Source: Rhizobium leguminosarum
GTDB taxonomy: Bacteria; Pseudomonadota; Alphaproteobacteria; Rhizobiales; Rhizobiaceae
NCBI RefSeq assembly: GCF_002953715.1
Contig: NZ_CP025012.1
Location: 4,273,001 to 4,337,000, forward strand
Reading direction: 5' to 3'
Length of the DNA stretch: 64,000 nt
In this document: piece by piece, positions 50,927 to 59,980 of the stretch
Layout: each line of letters opens with the position of its first letter
Numbering within the stretch: the first letter of the stretch is position 1
Program-made: the position numbers and the translations under genes
The notes under the pieces: generated by a model
Seen by the model: only the letters and a program-made list of their open reading frames with translations
Told to the model about the DNA's origin: nothing
The model's database searches: none

Positions 50927-52765
50927 ATGAGTGATGTTTCTTCGGCCCCCGCCTCTCCGGTTCTCTCCGTCCGGAACCTGACGACCTCCTTCCTCGTCGA
51001 TGGCGACTGGAAGCCGGTGGTGCGCGACGTCTCCTTCGACGTCATGCCTGGCGAGACGGTGGCGATCGTCGGCGAAAGCGGCTCGGGCAAGAGCGTCACC
51101 TCCCTCTCGATCATGCGATTGCTCGCCAAGGGATCGAGCCGCATCGATGGCGCCATCACCTTGAACGGCAAGGATGTTCTCAGCCTTTCGGAAAAGGAGA
51201 TGCGCCGGGTGCGCGGCAACGACGCCGCCATGATCTTCCAGGAGCCGATGACGTCCCTCAACCCGATCTTCACCATCGGCCGTCAGATCTCCGAGGCGCT
51301 CACCTGCCACGGCGATATCGGCAAGGCCGAGGCGCGGGCCGAGACCGTGCGCCTGCTGGAAAAGGTCCGCATCCCCAACGCCGCTTTGCGCTTCGACGAA
51401 TATCCGCACCAGTTCTCGGGCGGCATGCGTCAGCGCGTGATGATCGCCATGGCGCTCGCCAGCCGGCCGAAATTGTTGATCGCCGACGAGCCGACGACGG
51501 CGCTCGATGTGACGATCCAGGGCCAGATCCTCGACCTGATCAAGATGCTGCAGGAAGAAGAGGGCATGTCAGTGCTCTTCATCACCCACGACATGGGCGT
51601 CGTCGCCGAAATCGCCGACCGCACCATCGTCATGTATCGCGGCGAAGCGGTGGAAACCGGCACGACCGACGACATCTTCCATCGCGGCAGGCATCCCTAT
51701 ACCCGCGCACTGCTCTCGGCCGTACCGCGCCTCGGCTCGATGGCCGACCGGAAATGGCCGCTGCGTTTCCCCGTCGTCGATACCACGACCGGTGAACGGC
51801 GCGAGCCGGTCGAGGTGGCCGATACCGTCGACCGCCGCCGGACGCCGATCCTCGAAGTCAAGAACCTCGTTACCCGTTTCGATATCCGCGGCGGGCTGCT
51901 TGGCCGCAAGACGGGCGCGATCCATGCGGTCGAGGACGTCTCCTTCGATCTCTTCCAGGGCGAGACGCTGTCGCTCGTCGGCGAATCCGGATGCGGCAAA
52001 TCGACCACCGGCCGCTCGATCACCCGCCTCGTCCAGCCGAACGGCGGCAGTGTCAGCCTCGACGGCTATGACGTGCTGAGCCTTGACGCGGTCAGTCTCC
52101 GACGGATGCGCCGCAGCATCCAGATGATCTTTCAGGATCCATTCGCCAGCCTCAACCCGCGCATGACCGTCGGCGCCGCCGTCGCCGAACCGATTACCGA
52201 ACATGGCCTCGGCACCGGCGCCCAGGCCCGCGACAAGGCGGCCGATCTTCTCGAACGCGTCGGGCTGAAACCCGACATGATGAAACGGTATCCGCACGAA
52301 TTCTCCGGCGGTCAGCGCCAGCGCATCTGCATTGCCCGCGCGCTCGCACTCGATCCGAAGGTGATCGTCGCCGACGAAAGCGTTTCGGCCCTCGATGTCT
52401 CGATCAAGGCACAGGTCTGCAATTTGCTGATGGACCTGCAGCAAAGCCTCAACCTCGCTTTCCTGTTCATTTCCCACGACATGGCAGTGGTCGAGCGCGT
52501 CAGTCATCGGGTCGCGGTGATGTATCTCGGCGAAATCGTCGAGATCGGCCCGCGCGCGCAACTGTTCAGCAACCCGCAACATGCTTACACCAAGAAGCTG
52601 ATGGCAGCCGTGCCTGTTCCCGATCCCTCACGGCGCGGCATCAAGCGCAACCTCGGAACCGACGAGCTCAAGAGCCCCGTTCGCCCGGTTGGCTACGTCG
52701 CGCCGCCGCGCCGATATCGGGAAGTGTCGGCAGGTCATCTGGTGCGGCTCGATGAAGCCGCCTGA
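50927..52765 (+). CDS. Fused DppD-DppF-type ABC ATPase
   Basis: This 612-residue protein joins two ATP-binding domains in one chain. Domain 1 has GESGSGKS near residue 48, FSGGMRQRVMIAMAL and LLIADEPTTALD. Domain 2 has GESGCGKSTTGRSI near residue 350, FSGGQRQRICIARAL and VIVADESVSALD. They would drive the two permeases of this operon. The last gene of the operon, it is followed by a terminator. Confidence 0.95.
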   Translation: MSDVSSAPASPVLSVRNLTTSFLVDGDWKPVVRDVSFDVMPGETVAIVGESGSGKSVTSLSIMRLLAKGSSRIDGAITLNGKDVLSLSEKEMRRVRGNDAAMIFQEPMTSLNPIFTIGRQISEALTCHGDIGKAEARAETVRLLEKVRIPNAALRFDEYPHQFSGGMRQRVMIAMALASRPKLLIADEPTTALDVTIQGQILDLIKMLQEEEGMSVLFITHDMGVVAEIADRTIVMYRGEAVETGTTDDIFHRGRHPYTRALLSAVPRLGSMADRKWPLRFPVVDTTTGERREPVEVADTVDRRRTPILEVKNLVTRFDIRGGLLGRKTGAIHAVEDVSFDLFQGETLSLVGESGCGKSTTGRSITRLVQPNGGSVSLDGYDVLSLDAVSLRRMRRSIQMIFQDPFASLNPRMTVGAAVAEPITEHGLGTGAQARDKAADLLERVGLKPDMMKRYPHEFSGGQRQRICIARALALDPKVIVADESVSALDVSIKAQVCNLLMDLQQSLNLAFLFISHDMAVVERVSHRVAVMYLGEIVEIGPRAQLFSNPQHAYTKKLMAAVPVPDPSRRGIKRNLGTDELKSPVRPVGYVAPPRRYREVSAGHLVRLDEAA

Positions 52766-52819
52766 ACGTGAAAATCCACTCTCCAAAGCATCAGGAAAAC
52801 AAGTATTGCGGGAAAATAA

Positions 52820-52851
52820 CCCGTGCCGGTGGCGCGCGGGCCGTCTTTTTT
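52820..52851 (+). terminator. Intrinsic terminator after the peptide transporter operon
   Basis: CCCGTGC (52820-52826) and GCGCGGG (52834-52840) form a 7-bp stem with one G-T pair, followed by CCGTCTTTTTT. Confidence 0.72.
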
Positions 52852-52974
52852 GCTGCACCGCTTATATGACTTCTGCTAGATATTATTTTACCGATAATTA
52901 TTAACGACCGATTCCACCCTTTTGTGTTCTCTTATCCCTACGAATCAAAAAGGTTTGATTTGCCCGGGGACGGC

Positions 52975-52994
52975 CCCCATGTTGAAGCATGGGG
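52975..52994 (+). promoter_or_regulatory. Hairpin in the leader of the glycoamylase-like gene
   Basis: CCCCATG (52975-52981) and CATGGGG (52988-52994) form a perfect 7-bp stem with loop TTGAAG, 26 bases before the ATG. It could modulate translation or be part of the promoter region. Confidence 0.45.
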
Positions 52995-53019
52995 CGATGC
53001 AACAGTTGGGTAGGAGCCT

Positions 53020-54354
53020 ATGCTGCAACGGATTGAAGACATTGATGCAGCGCTCGTCGACAGGCTGCAGCATTCGGCGTTCAATTACTTCCTGAAATAT
53101 ACCAATCCCGAAAATGGCCTGGTGGCGGATACATCGATCGGCGGGGTTCCGTGCAGCATCGCAGCCGTCGGATTTGCGCTTTCCTCCTATCCCGTCGGTG
53201 TCGAGCGTTGCTGGATCAGCCGCGAGGAAGCGGCCGAGCGCACGGTCAATACGCTGCGTTTCTTCGCCGAGGCGCGCCAGGGCGAGGAACGCCATGCGAC
53301 CGGCTACCGCGGCTTCTTCTATCACTTCCTGCATATGGATACCGGCCATCGCGCCTGGAACAGCGAGCTTTCGACCATCGATACGGCGCTGCTTGTTGCC
53401 GGCATCCTGACATCAGCGCAATATTTCAATCGCGAAGACGACGAGACGGAGACTGAAATCCGTGAACTCGCCACCTTCATCTACGAGCGCGTTGACTGGC
53501 GCTGGGCGCTGAACAAGGGCGACACCATTTCCATGGGTTGGAAGCCCTCATCCGGCTTCCTGCGTTGGCGCTATCACGGCTTCGACGAGGCGATCATTCT
53601 CTATACGCTGGCGCTCGCGTCGCCGACGCACCCCATTCCGCAATCGAGCTACGACGCCTTCACGTCAAGCTATTCCTGGATGCTGCATGGCGAGCAGTCT
53701 TATCTCTATGCCGGGCCGCTCTTCATCCACCTCTTCTCGCATGCCTGGATCGATTTCCGTACCATTCAGGACAAGCCGATGGCGGAGCGGAACTGGGACT
53801 ATTTCCGCAACACGCAGGTGATGATCAAGGTCCAGCGTGACTATGCCGAACGCAATCCCGGCCAGTTCGTCGGCTACAACAGGAATATCTGGGGTTTCTC
53901 CGCCTGTGACGGCCCGCCGCCGACACGGCGCATGCGCGGCGGCCGCCAGCCGAAGGTTCTGGGTTATGCCGCCCGCGGCGCACCGCTCGGCCCGGATGAC
54001 GGCACGATCGCACCTTGGGCAGCACTTGCCTGCCTGCCCTACGACCGGCAGGCGGCTCTCGACGGCACCAAGGCGCTTCTGACCACCTATCCGAACCTGC
54101 TGTTGGAAGGCGGCTTCCCCGGCGGCTTCAACCCGACGGTCAAGACCAAGCGGCCGGAAGGCTGGGTCGACGACCGCACCGTCGGCATCGACCAGGGCCT
54201 TGTCGTCATGACCATCGAGAACGAGCGCTCCGACTTCATCTGGAAACTGATGCGGCAATCGCCGGTCATCCGCCTCGGGCTTGAGCGCGCCGGCTTTACC
54301 GGCGGCTGGCTCGAAGGCATCGAGCCGGAAGAAGTGGTGCGCAAGTTCGGCTAG
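53020..54354 (+). CDS. Glycoamylase-like protein (PF10091 type)
   Basis: This 444-residue protein matches the glycoamylase-like domain (alpha/alpha barrel) found alone and at the C-terminus of cyclic beta-1,2-glucan synthases. It carries GYRGFFYHFLHMDTG, STIDTALLVAGIL, GWKPSSGFLRWRYHGFDEAIILYTLA (cited by ends), YNRNIWGFSACDGP and GFPGGFNPTV. From memory, relatives include beta-1,2-glucanases (GH144-like). No signal peptide is seen. Rhizobia make cyclic beta-1,2-glucans, so action on these is plausible but not shown. Confidence 0.82.
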   Translation: MLQRIEDIDAALVDRLQHSAFNYFLKYTNPENGLVADTSIGGVPCSIAAVGFALSSYPVGVERCWISREEAAERTVNTLRFFAEARQGEERHATGYRGFFYHFLHMDTGHRAWNSELSTIDTALLVAGILTSAQYFNREDDETETEIRELATFIYERVDWRWALNKGDTISMGWKPSSGFLRWRYHGFDEAIILYTLALASPTHPIPQSSYDAFTSSYSWMLHGEQSYLYAGPLFIHLFSHAWIDFRTIQDKPMAERNWDYFRNTQVMIKVQRDYAERNPGQFVGYNRNIWGFSACDGPPPTRRMRGGRQPKVLGYAARGAPLGPDDGTIAPWAALACLPYDRQAALDGTKALLTTYPNLLLEGGFPGGFNPTVKTKRPEGWVDDRTVGIDQGLVVMTIENERSDFIWKLMRQSPVIRLGLERAGFTGGWLEGIEPEEVVRKFG

Positions 54355-54384
54355 CGCATAACCCCAGAAATCGAAATCGATTTT

Positions 54385-54418
54385 AGAGCCCGCGCGTCCA
54401 ATAGGAGGTGCGGGCTCT
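54385..54418. terminator. Shared hairpin between convergent genes
   Basis: AGAGCCCGC (54385-54393) and GCGGGCTCT (54410-54418) form a 9-bp stem between the glycoamylase-like gene and fbpC. It can serve both directions. The T runs are short (TTGGTTT on plus, AAAATCG on minus). Confidence 0.6.
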
Positions 54419-54422
54419 TGGT

Positions 54423-55460
54423 TTAGTTTTCGAAGACATGCGCCTTGCCGGCGATATCGAGGCGAACGAGATCGCCTCGCGCGGGAAGCGCCACGCTCGA
54501 GGTCTTGATCAGGATCGGCGGCAAGGCAACGCCGTCGAGCGAAACCGCAACGGTGCAAACCGCGCCGCCAAATTCCACCTCGACGACACGTCCGCCATAG
54601 TTACGATCGCTTTCATCGGCGACGACGCGAATCTGCTCGGGCCGCAGCATGATCTCCGCCTTGCCCTGACGACTGCCCTCGACGGCGACGCGGCCGAGGG
54701 CGCAGTCTGCCAAACCGTTGCGAATGATGGCGGGAAGCAGCACCGCATCGCCGAGGAACAGCGCCGTCTCGCGATCGCGCGGATGCAGATACAATGATTG
54801 CGGCGACCCGGCCTGGATCAGCCGTCCTTCCCTGAGCACCGCGACCTGATCGGCAAAGGTCAGAGCCTCTTCCTGGTCATGGGTGACCAGAATGGTGGTG
54901 ATGCCGGCCGCCTGCAGCACGCGCGCAACCGCCTTGCGCATGTTTTCACGCAGGCCGGTATCGAGTGCCGAGAAAGGTTCGTCAAGCAGCATCAGCCGCG
55001 GCTTGCGGCCGAGTGCGCGGGCCAGCGCCACACGCTGCTGCTGCCCGCCGGAAAGCTGATGCGGGCGCCGCACCAGCATGCCGCGGTCGAGTTCGACCAT
55101 ATCGAGCAACTCGACGATGCGTTTCTCGCGATCGGCTGCGCCTCGTTCGAAGCCGAAGCCGATATTCTCGGCAACGCTTAAGTGAGGAAACAGCGCGCCG
55201 TCCTGCGAGACGATGCCGATGCCGCGCTTGTGTGCCGGTACTATCGCCGGACCGTCCGCCAGCAGGTCGCCATCCAGCGTCACTCTGCCGACATCGGGTT
55301 GCTCGAAGCCGGCAATGATGCGCAGCAGCGTCGTCTTGCCTGAACCGGACGGGCCGACGACGGCCGTGCGGCTGCCCGCCGCGACGTCGAGCGAAATATC
55401 CTTCAGCGCCTGGACGGGGCCATAGCGCTTGCTGATGTTCTCGATCGTAAGCAGCGTCAT
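54423..55460 (-). CDS. fbpC: FbpC-type iron(III) ABC ATPase
   Basis: This 345-residue ATPase has GPSGSGKTTLLRIIAGFEQPD, the signature LSGGQQQRVALARALGRKP, LLDEPFSALD and a C-terminal TOBE-like regulatory domain (from about residue 240). It fits the CysA/FbpC class used for iron(III), spermidine or sulfate. Iron is inferred from the operon partners and the IRO-box-like site. Its start overlaps the fbpB stop by four bases. Confidence 0.87.
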   Translation of the reverse strand: MTLLTIENISKRYGPVQALKDISLDVAAGSRTAVVGPSGSGKTTLLRIIAGFEQPDVGRVTLDGDLLADGPAIVPAHKRGIGIVSQDGALFPHLSVAENIGFGFERGAADREKRIVELLDMVELDRGMLVRRPHQLSGGQQQRVALARALGRKPRLMLLDEPFSALDTGLRENMRKAVARVLQAAGITTILVTHDQEEALTFADQVAVLREGRLIQAGSPQSLYLHPRDRETALFLGDAVLLPAIIRNGLADCALGRVAVEGSRQGKAEIMLRPEQIRVVADESDRNYGGRVVEVEFGGAVCTVAVSLDGVALPPILIKTSSVALPARGDLVRLDIAGKAHVFEN

Positions 55461-57124
55461 TGTCCGGCGGTCCGTTTCGATTGGGTATAGAGCATCAGGG
55501 TGAGCGGCAGCGACAGCACGACCATCATGAAGGCGTAAGGGGCGGCCGAGACATAATCGATCTCGCTGGTCAGCGACCAGAATTTCGTCGCCAGCGTATC
55601 GACGCCATTGGGCGACAGCATCAGTGTCGCCGTGAGTTCATTGGTGATGCCGAGTGCGGCCAGCGCAACGCTGGCGGCGGCTCCCGGTGCTGCAAGCCGC
55701 ATGGTGATCTGCCGCACTGCCTGACCCGGAGTGCGGCCGAGACCCATCGCGGCGCGCTCCAGCTCCACCGGCGCCTGGGCGATGCTGGCGCGCAGCCCGA
55801 CCATGGCTCGCGGCAGGAAAAGCATCACATAGGCGACGAGCAGCGTTGCGAAGGTCTGATAGAGCGGCAATACGAGACGCACGGTGATCGTCACCAGCGC
55901 CAGCGCCACGACGACGCCCGGCAGCGAGCCGACATAATAATGGCAGGCTTCAAGCACACGCTGGAGGCGGCCGGGCGCACGCACGGAAAGCCAGGCCATC
56001 GGTGCTGCGGCAATCGTCGCCAGCACGCCGCCGACAACGGCAAGCACGATCGTCTGCAGGAAGGCGCTGCCGACTTCGATGCGCCAGATAGCGGTGCCGC
56101 CGAGATAGAGCCAGCGGCCAAGCGTCACCAGCGGCACGCCGAGCGTCAGTACAGCCAGGATGACAGGCAGCAAAACGGCGGGCACCACGAACCAGCCCAG
56201 CCGGCGACGGTCCGTGGGACGTGGCGAGCCGGCGCCGACGCGGGCATAACGTTCGTTGCCGCGCACCAGCACCTCGAAGCCGAGCAGAAAAAGACAGCAG
56301 GCGACAAGCACGCCGCCGAGCATGTTGGAGGCCGGGCTGTTGTAGGAGGACTGGAACTGGTCGACGATCGCAGTCGCGAACGTGTCGAACCGGATCATGA
56401 CGAACAGGCCGTACTCCGAAAGCAGATGCAGAGCGATCAGCAGCGAACCGCCGCAGATGGCAAGCCTCAACTGCGGCAGCACGGCGCGGAAGAAGACGCG
56501 CCAGGGATTGAGGCCCAGCGAGGCCGCGGCATCCTCGATGGCCGGATCGAGACGGCGCAGCGCTGCGGCGACCGGCAGGTAGAGGAACGGATAGTAGGCG
56601 ATGACCGAGACGAAGACGCCGCTCTGCAGGCCGCGCATGCCGGGAACGAGGCTAACCCAGGCATAGCTGTGTACGAAGGCAGGCACGGCGAGCGGAGCGA
56701 TTGCCAGCCAGGCCCAGAGCCGCGCAAAGGGAATGTCCGTCCGTTCGGTCAGCCAGGCGAGCGTCACGGCGAGCGCGATCGACAGTGGAATGGTAATCGA
56801 TTCCAGGAGAACCGTATTGACGAGAAGTTCGCCGACACGCGGCCGGAAGACCAGGGCCTTCACTGTTTCCCAGCCGACATCGTAGGTTACCCAGCCGATG
56901 AAGCCGAGCGGCACGAGACTGAAGATCGCGACGACGGTTGCAAGCAGGACCACGGAAGCGTGCGGCATGCGTCCGCGCGGCAAAACCATTCGCGTGGCCC
57001 TCGGCGCGACCGGCGCCTGGTTGCCGGATGCGAGCAATCTGTTGTCCTGCAGCAAGGCCGATGCCTTTACACGCTGAAAAAGGAAGGCAACCGCCTTTGA
57101 AGGGCGGTTGCCGGATATCGTCAT
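55457..57124 (-). CDS. fbpB: FbpB-type iron(III) ABC permease, two-domain
   Basis: This 555-residue permease has two homologous halves with about twelve membrane helices in all, as in FbpB/SfuB. EAA loops are visible in both (IEDAAASLGLNPWRVFFRAVLPQLRLA and ERAAMGLGRTPGQAVRQITMRLAAPG, cited in part). It would move iron(III) from the binding protein with FbpC as motor. It follows fbpA by 63 bases. Confidence 0.88.
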   Translation of the reverse strand: MTISGNRPSKAVAFLFQRVKASALLQDNRLLASGNQAPVAPRATRMVLPRGRMPHASVVLLATVVAIFSLVPLGFIGWVTYDVGWETVKALVFRPRVGELLVNTVLLESITIPLSIALAVTLAWLTERTDIPFARLWAWLAIAPLAVPAFVHSYAWVSLVPGMRGLQSGVFVSVIAYYPFLYLPVAAALRRLDPAIEDAAASLGLNPWRVFFRAVLPQLRLAICGGSLLIALHLLSEYGLFVMIRFDTFATAIVDQFQSSYNSPASNMLGGVLVACCLFLLGFEVLVRGNERYARVGAGSPRPTDRRRLGWFVVPAVLLPVILAVLTLGVPLVTLGRWLYLGGTAIWRIEVGSAFLQTIVLAVVGGVLATIAAAPMAWLSVRAPGRLQRVLEACHYYVGSLPGVVVALALVTITVRLVLPLYQTFATLLVAYVMLFLPRAMVGLRASIAQAPVELERAAMGLGRTPGQAVRQITMRLAAPGAAASVALAALGITNELTATLMLSPNGVDTLATKFWSLTSEIDYVSAAPYAFMMVVLSLPLTLMLYTQSKRTAGQ

Positions 57125-57187
57125 GCCCTAAGGTTTTCTTGAGCCAAATGCAATAGTTTTGGCCGGAAGACGCCTGCGGCAGAAAGG

Positions 57188-58204
57188 TTAGATCAAGCCG
57201 GCGGCCGTCATCAGCTCGACGACCTTCTTGCTGTCGAGGGTCGAAGCTTCGACCTTCGGAGCATTGAGATCGGCAAGCGGAGTGAGCTTGTCGTTGGAAG
57301 GCGCATCCTTGCCGACGGCATATTCATAGGAATCGCCGTCCTTGAGGACTGCCTGGCCGGCCTTGCTGGTGAGGAACTTCAGGAAAGCCTGGGCTTCCTT
57401 CATGTGCTGTGTGGACTTCAGGACGCCGCCGCCCGAAACGCTGACGAAAGCGCCCGGATCCTGGTTCTTGAAGTAGCGCAGGCCGACATTCTTGCTGTTC
57501 TCGCCTGTTTTGGCCTGATCGCCGAACCAATAATAGTGATAGATAACAGCGCCTTCGACTTCGCCGGCGTTGACGGCTTTCATCGCGACGCTGTTGCCCT
57601 TGTAGGGCGTGGCATTGTCTTTCAGGCCCTTCAGCCATGCCTTGGTGGCGTCTTCGCCCTTGAGCTGCAGCAGGGCGGCGACGATGGCCTGGAAGTCGGC
57701 ACCGGCAGGTGCTGCACCCCAGCGGCCCTTCCAGGCGGGATCTGCAAGGTCGAGCATCGACTTCGGCAGCTTGTCTTCAGTCAGCTTGGTCTTGTCATAG
57801 GCAAAAACGGTGGTACGGGCGGCAATGCCGGTCCACATGCCGTCAGCCGGGCGATACTGATCCGGAACCTGATCCAGCGTTTCCTTTTCGATGGGGGCGA
57901 AGAGGCCCGCGCCATCGACCAGCGTCATTGCCGGCGAATTCTCGGTCAGGAAGACATCCGCCGGAGAGGCGTCGCCTTCCTGGATGATCTGGTTGGCGAA
58001 TTGCATGTCGCTGCCCTGGCGCATGGTGACCTTGATGCCGGTCTCCTTGGTGAAGGCATCGATCCATTCACGGCCCAGGCTTTCGTGCTGGGCATTGTAA
58101 ACGACGAGACCTTCGTCCTGCGCACTGGCGCTGCCTGCGAGCGCGGTGGCGGAGAGAAACGAAGCGGCAAGCGCGAGGGAAAAACGGTTAAGAGCAATGT
58201 TCAT
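57188..58204 (-). CDS. fbpA: FbpA-type iron(III)-binding protein
   Basis: This 338-residue periplasmic protein has a signal peptide (ends SASAQDEG) and the FbpA/FutA start LVVYNAQHESLGREWIDAF. It carries GSDMQFANQIIQEGDASPADVFLTENSPA (cited by ends) and YHYYWFGDQA, with tandem Tyr that suit iron(III) ligands. GGAGG lies six bases before the ATG at 58204. An IRO-box-like site lies 113 bases upstream. Confidence 0.9.
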   Translation of the reverse strand: MNIALNRFSLALAASFLSATALAGSASAQDEGLVVYNAQHESLGREWIDAFTKETGIKVTMRQGSDMQFANQIIQEGDASPADVFLTENSPAMTLVDGAGLFAPIEKETLDQVPDQYRPADGMWTGIAARTTVFAYDKTKLTEDKLPKSMLDLADPAWKGRWGAAPAGADFQAIVAALLQLKGEDATKAWLKGLKDNATPYKGNSVAMKAVNAGEVEGAVIYHYYWFGDQAKTGENSKNVGLRYFKNQDPGAFVSVSGGGVLKSTQHMKEAQAFLKFLTSKAGQAVLKDGDSYEYAVGKDAPSNDKLTPLADLNAPKVEASTLDSKKVVELMTAAGLI

Positions 58205-58316
58205 GATGGCCTCCGTGGCGATGTCACCCGAGCTCTCCAAGGGCGATGAGAGGCGTATATTTTTCCTGACTGCGGATTTCAAGTTTGGCTTGCCCGGAAA
58301 AGCCATCACAATATCT

Positions 58317-58331
58317 TGACTAAATATTTCA
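58317..58331. promoter_or_regulatory. IRO-box-like site upstream of fbpA
   Basis: TGACTAAATATTTCA matches TGA-N9-TCA, the IRO box described for RirA-controlled iron genes in rhizobia. It lies in an AT-rich patch 113 bases before fbpA. Repression in iron-replete cells by RirA is the expected reading. Confidence 0.7.
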
Positions 58332-58360
58332 TATTACAGGGGAATAAATCTCGATTTGGC

Positions 58361-58390
58361 AAAAAAGGCGACGCTTCCCGAGCGCCGCCT
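58361..58390 (-). terminator. Intrinsic terminator of the lysine-degradation operon
   Basis: On the minus strand AGGCGGCGCT and AGCGTCGCCT form a 10-bp stem (one G-T pair) with loop CGGGA, followed by TTTTTT. It lies 27 bases past the stop of the aldehyde dehydrogenase gene. Confidence 0.85.
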
Positions 58391-58416
58391 CTCTTTTGCA
58401 GCCTTTTGCCGCCGGC

Positions 58417-59955
58417 TTATCCGACGTCGAACTTGACGCCCTGCGCAAGCGGCAGCGTCCTGCCGTAATTGATCGTGTTGGTGGAGCGGCGCATATAGGC
58501 CTTCCAGGAATCCGAGCCGGATTCGCGACCGCCGCCGGTTTCCTTCTCGCCACCGAAGGCGCCGCCGATCTCGGCACCGGATGGTCCGAGGTTGACGTTG
58601 GCGATGCCGCAATCCGAACCTCGGGCGGAGACGAAGGTTTCGGCCTCGCGCATGTCGTTGGTGAAGATCGACGACGACAGTCCCTGCGGCACGGCATTGT
58701 GCAGCGCCAGCACGTCGTCGAAATCGCTATACTTCATCACATAGAGGATCGGCGCGAAGGTCTCGTGCTCGACCGGTCCGGTCTGATCGGGCATTTCGAC
58801 AAGCGCCGGGCGAACGTAGAAGGCGTCAGCCGAACCATTGTCGACGCGGTCACCGCCGGTCACCGTGCCGCCGGCCGACTTCGCCTCGCCAAGCGCTGCC
58901 TGCATCTTCTCGAAAGCGTGGCCGTCGATCAGCGGTCCCACAAGCGTCCCGGCCTCGAGCGGATTGCCGATGGTGACGGAGCCGTAGGCCTTCTGCAGGC
59001 GCGGCACCAGCTGGTCGTAGACGCTCTCATGGACGAAGAGACGGCGCAGCGTCGTGCAGCGCTGGCCGGCCGTGCCCATGGCGGAGAAGGCAACGCCGCG
59101 CAGCGTCAGGTCGAGATCGGCCGTCGGGCAGACGATCGCCGCATTGTTGCCGCCGAGTTCGAGAATGGCGCGGGCAAAACGCTGCGACAGGCGCGGACCG
59201 ACGGCGCGGCCCATGGCCGTCGAGCCTGTGGCGGAAACCAGCGGGATCTTCGCATGATCGACCAGCACTTCGCCGACCTCGCGGCCGCCGATGATCAGCG
59301 TCGACAGATTGGCCGGTGCGCTACCGCCCTCGGCGACGAAACGCTTCAGCGCCTTCTCGAACAGCGCCTGCACGGCAAGCGCCGTCAACGGCGTCTTTTC
59401 CGAGGGCTTCCAGACGGTGGAATTGCCGCAGACCATCGCAAGCGCCGCATTCCACGACCAGACGGCAACAGGGAAGTTGAAGGCGGAGATGATGCCGATC
59501 ACGCCGAGCGGGTGCCAGCTTTCCATCATCCGGTGCTCGGAGCGTTCGGTGGCTATCGTCAGGCCATAGAGCTGACGGGAAAGGCCGACGGCGAAATCGC
59601 AGATGTCGATCATCTCCTGCACTTCGCCGAGGCCTTCGGAGGTGATCTTGCCGACCTCGATCGAGACGAGACGTCCGAGCGCCGTCTTTGCGGCGCGCAG
59701 CTCCTCGCCGAGCAGGCGGACCAGTTCGCCGCGCTTCGGCGCTGGCACGGCACGCCATTCGAGGAAAGCCTGGTGGGCCGCTTCGATCGCCGCCTTCGTC
59801 TCGGAAACGGAATGTTCCCTGAGTTTGCCGATTTCCTTGCCGGTGACCGGCGAGGTGACGGAAAGCGTGCCGCCGTGATAGCGGCTGGCATCGACGCCGA
59901 GTTCGGCAAGCAGCTTGGCGGTTTCAGTGGCGAGATCGAGGACGGCGATGGTCAT
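58417..59955 (-). CDS. amaB: Aminoadipate-semialdehyde dehydrogenase (AmaB/ALDH7 type)
   Basis: This 512-residue NAD-dependent dehydrogenase is of the ALDH7/antiquitin class. The general base Glu266 sits in LELGGN and the nucleophile Cys300 in GTAGQRC. It turns aminoadipate semialdehyde (in balance with piperideine-6-carboxylate) into 2-aminoadipate. I chose the ATG at 59955, from which the family start follows; in-frame ATGs upstream overlap the next gene. Its partners, an amine/pipecolate-type oxidase and HglS, give the same pathway. The symbol follows the P. putida lysine route. Confidence 0.88.
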   Translation of the reverse strand: MTIAVLDLATETAKLLAELGVDASRYHGGTLSVTSPVTGKEIGKLREHSVSETKAAIEAAHQAFLEWRAVPAPKRGELVRLLGEELRAAKTALGRLVSIEVGKITSEGLGEVQEMIDICDFAVGLSRQLYGLTIATERSEHRMMESWHPLGVIGIISAFNFPVAVWSWNAALAMVCGNSTVWKPSEKTPLTALAVQALFEKALKRFVAEGGSAPANLSTLIIGGREVGEVLVDHAKIPLVSATGSTAMGRAVGPRLSQRFARAILELGGNNAAIVCPTADLDLTLRGVAFSAMGTAGQRCTTLRRLFVHESVYDQLVPRLQKAYGSVTIGNPLEAGTLVGPLIDGHAFEKMQAALGEAKSAGGTVTGGDRVDNGSADAFYVRPALVEMPDQTGPVEHETFAPILYVMKYSDFDDVLALHNAVPQGLSSSIFTNDMREAETFVSARGSDCGIANVNLGPSGAEIGGAFGGEKETGGGRESGSDSWKAYMRRSTNTINYGRTLPLAQGVKFDVG

Positions 59956-59980
59956 TGTCGTGTTTCCAATCTTATTGTGC

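Noticed and set aside
55460..57100. 546-codon open frame opposite fbpB
   Set aside because: Antisense shadow of a membrane permease; the product is unnaturally rich in Arg, Gln and Glu.
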